NCBI GenBank assembly: GCA_036937835.1
Contig: CM072862.1
Span: 15,636,501-15,700,500, forward strand
Direction: 5' to 3'
Length of the DNA: 64,000 bases
DNA from: Pampus argenteus
Lineage: Eukaryota > Chordata > Actinopteri > Scombriformes > Stromateidae
The notes below the pieces were generated by a model. That model had not been told where the DNA came from. It worked only from the letters and a program-made list of their open reading frames with translations, and made no database searches. The translations under genes and the position numbers were made by a program. Below, in pieces: positions 1-9,579 of the stretch; position 1 is the stretch's first letter, and each line of letters opens with the position of its first letter.

Positions 1-39
1 TGCATAAGCAGAGATTTAGGTATTCAACCACCTTCATAC

Positions 40-195
40 CCTGTCATCTATTGGGAGACTACAAAACTCTGGGATGTGTTTTGCCCATTCCACCAGCAGG
101 AGGAGTTGCTGCTTCATGGACTCAAACACGTCTTCAACGCAGGCTGTCTTCTTGGTGTTGATGTCGTGCCTCCTAGGTAAGACCAGCGCTGGAAA
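40..195 (-). CDS. hnf4b: hnf4 exon 5, start of ligand-binding domain
   Basis: The acceptor reads ctgctctcag and the donor GACAGG|gtatga. The 156 bases give exactly 52 codons. The core, FESMKQQLLLLVEWAKHIPE followed by FCSLPIDD, matches helix 3 of HNF4 ligand domains ([27 protein letters not shown] in HNF4A). The exon ends at the same residue position as the mammalian exon. Bases 1-39 are the beginning of the following intron; later exons are outside the window. Confidence 0.94.
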
Positions 196-1993
196 CTGAG
201 AGCAGCAAAGCATAATGTGAGTTTACAGTGGGCTCAGGTGATACTGTGATGTGGGAATGAGTGTTAGAGAAGGTGTGTGAGTGTGTATTTGGAGAGGGAG
301 ATAAATGGGGAGATGAGGGAGGTGATGAGACTGCAAGGTGTGTTGGCACCCAGAGAGCTGTGATGTTAAAACAAGACAAGGCAGGAAGAGGAGGTTTTGT
401 ATAAAATAAATGGAAACATGATGTACAGTCATACCTCATTTATCCATCATTTCTATGTATTCCGTACGTGGTTGTTGTTGTTATGCATTTCAAGGTAACT
501 GAACATCAGCACACAATCTCAGACTGAGTGGGCTATGATTAGATGGGGTCCCTGGGCAATTTTGTCATTTTGAAAGAGTAACTGAATCCAACCCACAGCT
601 AGAATGACCACATAATTTAATGGCTGCCTGTCTAAAATGTAATTGCCATCTTCTCCGTCTCTGATCTTCCAGAAATAGAGGTGGAGGATCTCTTGACTGG
701 CCTGTGTGAGTATGTTCATTTGTTATAGGACTTTGTACCCTGAGTTATTAAGCAATGGTGGGATACCTGAAGTACACTGGCCTCTGCTTGCAGCAGCACA
801 CTGATGGACAGAGTGCCCACTGCCTGTCCCTTGGCTTTGTGGCTGCTGATACAGTCTCTCTCATTTTGAACAGCTGGGGATTAAAGAGAGGAAAGAACCA
901 TCAGAGATGTTTCTTGGATACTTCTGCACTTCACCTCAGCTGCAAAACATGAAAGAAAATACTTACTCTTTGCCTCCACAAGGTCTTTGTTACATCAAGG
1001 TTGCTAATGCCAACATTTGCCTGCTTTGCAAATGTAGCAGAAATTAGAGAAAAATCTTTGAATCTGTGATTTTTTTTTTTTGATTCTCATTATATCATCT
1101 GTCTTCAAATCAAAGTTGCTTTCTTATTATAAATAAATAATAGCAGTGAGGAAAAAGGGAAGAGAAGTATTGTTTCAAACTTAACATGAATTCAAAGTAT
1201 GTAGTATATGGAAACTACGTTCTATGGGATAATAATACATTCATTGCATAGACATAACTTAAGGTGATATATCTTGAGATCATACTCTGATGACGACAAC
1301 TTTTTCTATGTGGACTGACCATAAAAAAGGGAGGAGATGTTAGGATGTTTGATGGTGCGGATTATGTTTAGTGAGATGTCATCACATAATGATGACCTTT
1401 CTATGTGAATCATTAGAAACAGACCAATCTGGATGGCCTCAGACTGATTCCAATATGGCTCCATAAAGTCAGACAACCAGACCGAGTATCCAAGTAATCA
1501 GTCATCAGAGCTGTCCTCTCAGCAACCAATCAGGAGCATATTAATCAAACTAGAGGAGGCTCCCTCTGTGCTCTACTTACATGGTCCTGCATGACAATAT
1601 CACAAATTAATCTTCTATAGAACATCAGTTAAGTCAGGATTTGGAGTAAACAGTTACAAGGCGCATGGGTAGAGGTCAAGTATAAAAGTACTGGCTGCCT
1701 AAGGAGTCTCATTTAATGCTTTACTTGTTTCTACAGTAGCTGTTCTGCTGGCTTAATGTGAAAGTGATACTATTGCATGTTATGCGAACCAGTCAAATTA
1801 GTAAAGTACACATTTAAATTAGTAGTCCTGGCCTTCACCTCCAGGGGCTGTGAGCAACATCTTTCCAGAAAGCTGAAGAGCAAATATTTGTTCATGCTCC
1901 ACATGTTAATTATTCATGTAATGAAATGAGACTATTCATGGCTCCTTTGATTGCGTCCCTTACTCCCTGCTTATCTGTCGATAGAAGATGATA

Positions 1994-2030
<37 letters not shown>

Positions 2031-4156
2031 CATTTATGCTTATATATGCTATAGTTGCCCCGCAAATCTGAAAATCCTGAAATATTTCTGACCTTCTTTT
2101 CTCATTCCAGCTTTGAAACACTTTCGTAGTCTGCAGTAACGACACTGGTTCCTTTTGTCTTTGTCCACAATACATTGCCTGTTGAACCTGAAAAAATGTT
2201 GAGTATACAGTATAGGCACAAATGCGCATATTGTTAATCCATTTAAAACAGCTGTGACATTATACAAATATTTGTCAGGAAAAAACATATATTACATATA
2301 TTACATATATTGTATATTCTGAGGTTTAGGAAATGATTTATATTTTATTCTTGAGCATTACATGAAGGGAACTGGCTACTCATTATACTCTTTGGGGGAC
2401 TGTTCACAGCAAGATACAACATGACAGGATCTGTTGACTGCAAAGCATGGCTCAATCAACTGCTCACATGGGGAAGGAAAGACCTAACAGCTATATCTCA
2501 CCATTGAATCTGAGTCCTCAGTCATTATATATGTTATTGTATCCATGCCTGGACTGGTCTCAGTGACTGTGACTTTCAAGCTTCTTTGATGATTCATCTC
2601 ACCCTATAGGTGATAACCTAACACCACATAATTACTTCTGACTTTAACTTAAGTGCAGAGCTTTTGAAAACTCCTGACATCATTGTCAATGCTTCTGTCT
2701 GTCACAGGGACTTTGATGTAATGAAGGAAATGAAGGTGTAAATAAAAAAAAAATGTCTTTGAATTTTTAATGTGTAGCATTAGTGAGGATCTATGATCTA
2801 CTCACCTACAGTTGTAAGTGTGGTTGTTGCGAATGCTCCGCCTGAAGAAGCCCTTGCAGCCATCACAGCTGGATGCACCATAATGTTTACCTGTGGCCCT
2901 GTCCGCACATATGGAACAGAGAGTCTTACTTCCATCAGGCTGTGGCAGTGATGAGGTGGGTGCTGACACTGTTGAATCTGTCAGTTAAAATACAGCACAC
3001 AGTGAAAATGCCTCAGGAAAATTTTGAATATGAGACAAGTGATAGCACTGTAAGGTAGCGAGATACTGCATGACCTTTAAGACATGGACCCTTTTTATTT
3101 GGTTGTTAATGAAAAAAATAAATATCTATGTGGCTAATCTAACAAGCATCCACCAGCATCTGGACAGATCACATAGCTGAAAGAACATCATCCTTGTTAG
3201 GAGCAGATAGCCACCTTGACAGAGACAATCATTCATGATCCCTTTCATCAACCAAGGCAGATAATGAATCTTGTTCCACCTCACTGAACAAAAATAAGCT
3301 TGTACATGGACAGAACTTTGCAGAAAGCTTTTCATTGTGAACTTATGGGCCCTTAGAAATAGTGATGTTAAAACAAGCAGGGTTACATGCTGAGATATCA
3401 TTGGTCTATGTGAGTGCTAGTGCCACAGGCCTCTGAGGAGCACTGCTAGTTATTACACAAGAGGAAGAGGAAACTCCCCATTTAATTAAACCATTTAGAG
3501 TGAAAATCCACAACTCTCCACTGGCTAATTTGACACAGGGCACTCTGTTTAAATTCAGTCTCCATTCATGTTGCTCTAAACTGCATCCTGCCAGTGTTTG
3601 ATTGCTGCAGGATTGTCTCTCTTAAAAGCACTAACCGTCAAATACACATTCCTGGTGCAGCGTTCCTGCACTGATGATCCTACTGTACAGACCACAGGCT
3701 ATAATGTATGTAAATTGCATACTTAGTTTAGGGAGATGAAGCAGCTAGGGATTACAATTTAACAAGGAAAATGCTTTCTGTGGTCAAAGATCAGTTAGAT
3801 TGAATTAAGAGATTAGAATACATTTGTATTGCAGTTATCTGGATTTGAAGAGATGTCTGTTGGTAAAGCGTCTTTATTTGGCAATGAAGTGGCAAGAAAG
3901 GAGTCTGATTCACCTCAGAGCACTAATGATTATGATAACAGAATACGAAAGAAATTCAATCAATTTATCTATTAGTCAAACCACAGGGAAAAAAATAAAA
4001 TCCTCCTTGTAAACAAGAGTGGTTTAGGTGAAGTTGTTTTTCCATCATACCTGATGTATTTGTTTGCGCTGGTATCATCGTCATGTTGGTGAAGAGTTCA
4101 GAGTCCGTGCCACTATGAGTGTATTCTAGTTTAAAAATAGTCCCGGTAAGTTTCAT
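40..4156 (-). CDS. hnf4b: HNF4-family nuclear receptor, 5' half (exons 1-5), hnf4b-like
   Basis: The product is a ligand-regulated or constitutive transcription factor of the HNF4 (NR2A) family, which binds AGGTCA direct repeats as a homodimer in liver, gut and kidney nuclei. Five exons (4156-4051, 2977-2806, 2187-2093, 873-767, 195-40) join without a frame break into residues 1-212. Visible parts are a short N-terminal activation region (1-54), zinc finger 1 (C56, C59, C73, C76), zinc finger 2 (C92, C98, C108, C111), the P-box CDGCKG (73-78), a hinge (about 125-175) and the start of the ligand domain (ESMKQQLLLLVEWAKHIPEF region, 185-204). Introns are 1073, 618, 1219 and 571 bp. The remaining ligand domain lies beyond base 1. 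The family is certain from the DNA-binding domain. The beta assignment is inference: fixed residues of alpha and gamma are changed (CSICAD for CAICGD, NNHTYNC for KNHMYSC) and the hinge is unlike either. Confidence 0.92.
767..873 (-). CDS. hnf4b: hnf4 exon 4, C-terminal extension and hinge
   Basis: The acceptor reads taatccccag and the donor CTTCAG|gtatcc. The 107 bases encode A-VQNERDCISSHKAKGQ, then about 20 further residues ending LLQAEASVLQ. VQNERD and LLQAE match the HNF4 hinge, which fixes identity and frame. Two oddities: the usual Arg after NERD is Cys, and the RISTRRSSYED-like segment is replaced by CISSHKAKGQAVG. The phase-0 end matches exon 5. Confidence 0.9.
1338..1859 (+). mobile_element. 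Candidate degraded solo LTR in hnf4 intron 3
   Basis: A purine run (aaaaaagggaggaga, 1323-1337) that looks like a polypurine tract is followed directly by TGTTAGG, a common LTR opening. A TATAAAAG box lies 343 bases further on (1681-1688), a spacing typical of U3 to R, and a possible CA end is near 1859. No internal protein-coding region or second LTR is visible, so if real this is a solo LTR opposite in orientation to hnf4. The ends and any target duplication could not be settled; an ordinary intronic sequence with chance motifs is the alternative. Confidence 0.27.
1997..2024. repeat. (TA)14 microsatellite
   Basis: A perfect TA run of 28 bases in hnf4 intron 3, just downstream of exon 3 in the gene's direction. 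It is likely length-polymorphic. Confidence 0.95.
2093..2187 (-). CDS. hnf4b: hnf4 exon 3, second zinc finger
   Basis: The acceptor tttttcag is followed by 95 bases encoding FNRQCIVDKDKRNQCRYCRL and then RKCFKAGMRKE. This is the most diagnostic HNF4 stretch: the D-box and finger 2 differ from HNF4A or HNF4G only by conservative changes. The donor AAAGAAG|gtcaga is in phase 1, giving Ala125 after joining. The 95-bp length fits exactly 31 codons plus two partial codons. Confidence 0.96.
2806..2977 (-). CDS. hnf4b: hnf4 exon 2, first zinc finger
   Basis: The acceptor reads ttttaactgacag and the donor TGTAG|gtgagt. The 172 bases encode residues 36-93: a Ser/Pro-rich linker, then LCSICADRATGKHYGASSCD followed by GCKGFFRRSIRNNHTYNC. 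All four zinc-binding cysteines of finger 1 and the recognition helix with P-box CDGCKG are intact, so DNA binding should be retained. The last codon (Arg93) is split AG|G with exon 3. Confidence 0.95.
4051..4156 (-). CDS. hnf4b: hnf4 exon 1, coding part
   Basis: This exon runs from the start ATG (complement of cat at 4154-4156) to a donor read as CATCAG|gtatga. It encodes 35 codons plus one base. The opening MKLTGT resembles the HNF4A P1-promoter start MRLSKT, so this is probably the AF-1 type first exon; the rest (EYTHSGTDSELFTNM and onward) is not conserved with alpha or gamma. The phase (1) matches the acceptor of exon 2, where the split codon becomes Asp36. The upstream 5' UTR limit is unknown. 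Confidence 0.82.
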
Positions 4157-4490
4157 GATGCTGATGAAGTTGTATGGTTGTTTTGAGTTTTTAGTTTATT
4201 TGCAAAACTCCACAAAATATTCCAGATAATTCCTCCAGATCTGTTCCTCTTTATGTCAGCTCTCTAAAGTACAAGCTCAATCCCCTTCCTTCTTCAAAGT
4301 TGTTGCTCCTTTGTTTTTGTGTTTGTGATCAGCTCGCTGGGTGATTACCTTCTTTAAAACGTTACGTCTAACCTTCTTGTGGTGGTTTAAAAAGTAGCTC
4401 CACAATGATCTGCACCAGTGACTTCTCTGTGCTGACATTTGGCCCACTGTCTGTTTGCATGTTTCTTATCAGTAAAGTATATAAAGGAGA
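4157..4490 (-). promoter_or_regulatory. hnf4b: hnf4 5' flank: probable 5' UTR and promoter region
   Basis: This is the sequence immediately upstream of the hnf4 start codon. On the minus strand an ACTGATAAG GATA-factor motif sits at 4473-4465, next to a TATA-like TTTATATA stretch (complement of 4478-4485). AACTTTG and GGTAATCACC-like sites occur nearer the start. GATA factors are known regulators of HNF4 genes in endoderm, which fits, but these short motifs are seen by eye only. The transcription start is not determined, and an upstream non-coding exon is possible. Confidence 0.35.
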
Positions 4491-7400
4491 GAGTTCAGAG
4501 AGAGAGAGAGAGGTAAACAAGACTCACTGTGAAAACCAAAAAGCAGATAACAGTGAGAAAGACCTGTGCCTCTTAACATGTCACAATATATTCATGAGTA
4601 CTTAAATGTATCACCAAGATAAATGTCATCAACAGAAGTCAAAGACAAGTCCAAAGGTTGCATGTTGGGATGTCTTTTATCCAATTTTAGTTGAAAACAT
4701 GGTATTTTACCTTAGACAATCAATATGGCACAGAAGACTGATATAGCATAAACAAACAGATAGGAAGTATCTGTGATATTGGACAGTGCCTGATTAACCT
4801 TTGCTTTTAGTTTTGAGGTAAGTGATATCGTTCAATATCATGCCTTATTGCAGGGGGCACTGGTGATGTCTATATACACTATATATCTTTTTGTCTGCAT
4901 GCTATTAATAAGAGTATGTTCCTTTCATGACATAGACAGACATCACTCCTTTATTCTTTGACCGTAGTGCGCCATCAGCTGTCTGCTATAATTGATCAGC
5001 ACTAGGGTCCTTTTACAAATTAAGCTCTAATATGCCCCCTTTGATCCAGATAGCACAAGTATACAAGATTGTTTGAATTGTGTGATCACCTTTACAACTT
5101 CAAAAATGTTGTACATGTCTTAACAAAGTTGTCTGTGTAAGTTATTTCATTCCTATTGTAAATGCTATTATGCTACACATTGTCATTCAGTAAAGATAGA
5201 TAACTCATCACAGGGCAGTCATTGATTATTCAATGAAAACTTGCTTTCATCCACTCTGTGGTAAAGAGAGTACATTCATAAAAATATGGTCAGGTTTAGA
5301 AAGAAAAGATATTACATGATAAAGTGCATTCTGTGAAATTTTCTTTTACTAAAATGTTCAGTCTCTATGATCTGAAATACTGATATAGACTAGAGGAGTG
5401 TTCGAGATCTCAGGCATATGAGTCGGTGTGTGTATAGTGACAGAGTTATGAAAAAGTGAAAGACAGGGATAAAGGTGAATGTGGTCATACCATTTTTTAC
5501 AAATTATAACAAATTATATGTCAGACCACATATGAGCTTTGCCAGTACTGATATCCATCATACTTTAGTGTAATAGGATTTCCTGGGTGAGTAGCACTCC
5601 TTCCTTGAATGTCACGCTAGGCCGCAGGTCAGACCTCCCTTGGCAGTGGCTCACACACTCAAGCTTTGTTTAGGTGATTGATAGATCATAAAAAACCTGA
5701 AAGCCGTAAGAAGACTGCAGAATATGCTCCACTGCTCTGTCAGATTGAGTCAGGTAAGGGTTAAAAATGACTTATGACTATTGATTGCCCTGCTTGTGAA
5801 TCTATAAACAAGTGATCATAAAACAACAATAGCAAAAAATATATTTTAATGCCATCAACTATATACTATAACTATGAACTGAGTGAAAACAATTCTTACA
5901 TATTTAAAATACCTTGTTCAAACCATTTGCATTCAGTTTTGATTTGATGCAATATTAATAATTAACAACATTACAACAACACTACTATTTGTGTTATCGG
6001 AAATCTGACATACAGATCAATATCATTCAGCCAGAATTTGTTTTCCACTAGAGGGAGACAGAGTACACCATATCATACAACACATGTGTAACATGTATGA
6101 GCCACAAGGGTTTCTGGGGCTCTCATCAAGATAGTGAAACATTTTTAATAACTTTGTGATATTTATTTGTTTGACAAACTGTATTGCTTTTAATACTTTA
6201 CTACTGATACTGAATAATCAAACATTGTCAGCATCCATACAACTACTTAATATAAATAAACTCACACATTTTATTTTGGCTCTGTTATGTGATGACATGA
6301 AACATAATCAAAATGTGTTGACATTATTGTTTATTACTATTCAAGAAAACATTGTTAGCGTATATGCATACTTCCCCAAAAGTAACTTTATTTGGGTAAA
6401 AACTCAAATGATGACTTATAGTACATGATAGTAAATGGTTGTGTGTACATTGATATTGCATGAGTAATTGCAATGATGTGTTTTCTATAGAACAATAACC
6501 AATAAAAACTACAGTTTTTACCACAAAGAATTATACACTGTGATACTGAAACTCTGATGAATCTTCAGTAATTATGTAATTTACTACATTTTAAATTGGT
6601 GTATTTAAAATTATTTTTCATATATACTACTTTAAAACATCAATACAGATGTGTATTGAAGGTTTTAAAAAACTGACCGTGTCTTTGCTGCACGTTATTC
6701 CTCTATTGTGCTGTATGCCATAAAATATATTAACAGTTTTTCTTTTATTTCTTTATTTTTGTGTGGGTTGCAGAAAGGCATATGTGGGGAATTAGAATGA
6801 CAACACCAGTACAAGTAGAAGCTGAAATAACATGATACATTTTCATTGTGCTTGAGTAAAAAATAAAATGTCATTTGCTTAATGATTTTTCCTGATTGAT
6901 GTTTCAATTGTATTTGTGTTTCTTTACACATCATTTAAGTTACACTATGAAATCTTTGGGGATTCATGACAGAATGCCGTTTCATTCATTTTCAGTATGT
7001 CAAAACACTATCTACTCAAAACTGATCGCCAACACATACACTGCATACTGTGAGGTAAAATCTATGTGCTCAGTGGCACACAAAAACACAAAAGAAAGAA
7101 GCAGATACACATGAAGACTACAAACTCCATTTTCTAGTAATTTCTTACACATAAGGAGAAAAAAAGCTGTCTCTTCTCAGACCGTCTCCCCTGCCCTGAC
7201 ATACTGTCTGCCTGTCAGTTTCTCTGACCAAGCTCCAAGTGTGACCCTCACCCACGTAAATAATTTATACTTTCCAGAATTACAATAGACACATCCCTAC
7301 CTGCTTCTCAAGTTATTACTCAGTGGGTAAAAGTGTGCTGCATAACAGATGCAGGTTAGAATAAACTAAATAAATTAAATGAAATATTCGGGAAATATGT

Positions 7401-9419
7401 TTCAGATAAGAGCATTTTCTGTGGAGCGTTTCTTCAGTCCAAACAGGTCTGACATATTTGTCTCAGTGAATTTGATTTATATGGCTAGATCCCAAATATC
7501 CACCTGAATACCAATGCAATGATAAACCCTCAAAGATTAATAGGATGTACAATACAAAAATGAAACCACTGCCATTTGAAGTTTCATTCAAAAAATGGGG
7601 GGGAAAGTCAAACAAAGCAGCAAAAATTGGTCATAAAAGCATGGTAAGCGCATGATTTAGTGGGGCGATAAAGAGTGGAAAGGTGGTCATTCATCATGGA
7701 GGCTAGCTCACCAGGAGAGAGCCTGTCACAGACACCACCAGGTCTGGGAGGCATTTTGAGAGAGAGAGAGCCTCCAGCTGCCCTATAACCTGTTTGTTCC
7801 AATGTCTTTTCCAGATGGACACATATAGACCTTAGATGGTTGACGAGTGCTTTGTTTTTGGTGTGCTGCAACTCAATTGTCACAGCAGTATTGAAGGATG
7901 GGTGTTGTTAACTGCAAAGCAGTTAGACTTAGGAGGGCTTAAAGCTGTAGGGGAACAGATGAGGGGAACAGAAAAGCTTTATTGTGGTAACTTCAGGTTA
8001 CACTCTAACAATACAATACAGTCTCATGCAAAAAATGAAAACATTGACCTGTATCACAGATATGCAAATGCTGCTGTAAAAGCCACATTTAACTTGCACT
8101 TCCATTAAATTACATAGTAAGACTTAAGTGAGAAAAAAACAATTGAGGTAACCTTTAACAAAGTCATCAGTTAAAAATAAATTCACAGTAGTTAATACAA
8201 TTTTATGCATGAAAAAGTTACCTTTTGTTTGGCAGGGTAAACTTACTTGTAATGTGCTTCAGGGCTACTTAAAGCCCCATTAAATACTACAGTACTTAAT
8301 GGGGCTTTAATATCTTCTGTCAACTCCTTGATGCATCACTTCTGTAGGTCAAACCTAACTTTGCGCTTGCCTTAATGTGTCATTGTGTATTTACACTGAA
8401 ATAACTAATAAGAACCACAGACTGTCTGTATGTCACCATATATCAGCATTTGTTTATCTCATAAATCTCATATCTCCTTCTCGCTTTCCTCTCAGGTACA
8501 AGCCAGTGTGACTATTACGTCAGGGTGCCTGAAAAAGTCGAAGTAGAAGTGATTGATTTCCATGTTTGTTTTTACAACATTTCTTACTTGTTTAGGCCTT
8601 GGAAACACACATTTTGTGCTTATTTCACTATGTTCCATTGCAACACATTCATGCATGCTGTCCACTTGCCCAACATTAAAAGTATTGGAAAAAAACAAAC
8701 AAACATTTTAACATTTAGAACCAACACATGGAGTTTAGTGTTGTTTTGAAAGGTTAAGAAACTTTAAAAATAAAGATTTGTGATACACACAAAATGTTCT
8801 CATTTCAACAATAATGAACTCAAATGATTCCCTATAATGTGAAATTGCTTATACACTGCCAAACAGGCAAAATTCAACATCTAACAGTGCAGCACAGCTT
8901 TTAGGTAAGCCACTTTCAGCCCAGTGTTTGGTTGGTTTTGTGGTGTAGCTTGGGAACTGGTGGTGCAGCAAAGTCTACCTGGGACTGTTGCATTGTTTAC
9001 CAGTTAAGTAACTGATTATTGTTGTGAATAATCGGTTAATTGTTTTGTCCATAAAATGTCATAAAATTGTGAAAATATCTGTTAAATTTTCCCAAACAGT
9101 CCAAAGTCACATTTTCAAATATCTGGTTTTGTGACTAACAGTCTAAAAACCAAATATATTCAGTTTATCATCATGTTCAACAAAGAAAAACAATACATCC
9201 TCACATTTAAGAAGCTGAAACCAGTTTACTTTTTCATTTTACTTATTAAATGACTTATTATTTTAATTATCAGAATAGTTTAATTATCTCCTCCTGATTA
9301 ATTATTATTTAATGATCGATTTTAAAAAAATAAATACTTTTATATTATCAGGTTAATTTCCCAATTAGTAGGCAAGCTAATTTTTTATTCATTATTTTCA
9401 TGGAGGCTAAATGGTCAGA
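4491..9419. other. Intergenic region between hnf4 and the 9.4-kb promoter
   Basis: I see no gene in this stretch. It is AT-rich single-copy sequence with a short GA run (about 4498-4511) and a second one near 7759-7769. Open frames of up to about 90 codons occur on both strands but have no family motif, biased codon use or splice context. The only clear structure is the hairpin at 8269-8310. Confidence 0.6.
8269..8310. repeat. 42-bp near-perfect inverted repeat (hairpin)
   Basis: Two perfect 15-base arms, TTAAAGCCCCATTAA (8269-8283) and its complement (8296-8310), flank a 12-base centre. The centre itself contains TACT/AGTA pairing, so the whole unit can fold into one long stem with a single mismatch and a two-base loop. 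It may be a miniature element, a cruciform site or a small structured RNA. No poly-T or promoter motif beside it supports an RNA gene. Confidence 0.85.
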
Positions 9420-9579
9420 ACAAAACAACCGAACGTCACTTCCGGTTGTCATGTTTTAAATTTTACGAAGGAGTTTAAACTCGTCTTGATAGTGGAGGAG
9501 ACGCTACGAGGAGACGGCAATACGTTTTCAGTCTTGTAGTTACACATAGTGACATGTGTAAAATATATTACAAACAACG
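9420..9579 (+). promoter_or_regulatory. Candidate promoter and first exon of an unidentified plus-strand gene
   Basis: CpG dinucleotides are locally frequent from here to about 9790, in contrast to the surrounding AT-rich DNA. An ETS-type CGTCACTTCCGG motif lies at about 9434-9445; such sites mark TATA-less housekeeping-type promoters. A strong donor, CAACG|gtaagt, closes the putative exon at 9579. An ATG at 9554 opens eight codons (MCKIYYKQ plus CG) that stay open into the exon at 12181. Its start context is weak, so exon 1 may be wholly untranslated. Confidence 0.5.

Noticed and set aside
519..719. Minus-strand 66-codon frame inside hnf4 intron 4
   Set aside because: It lies between exons 4 and 5, which already join in phase and match the family without it; no HNF4 similarity.
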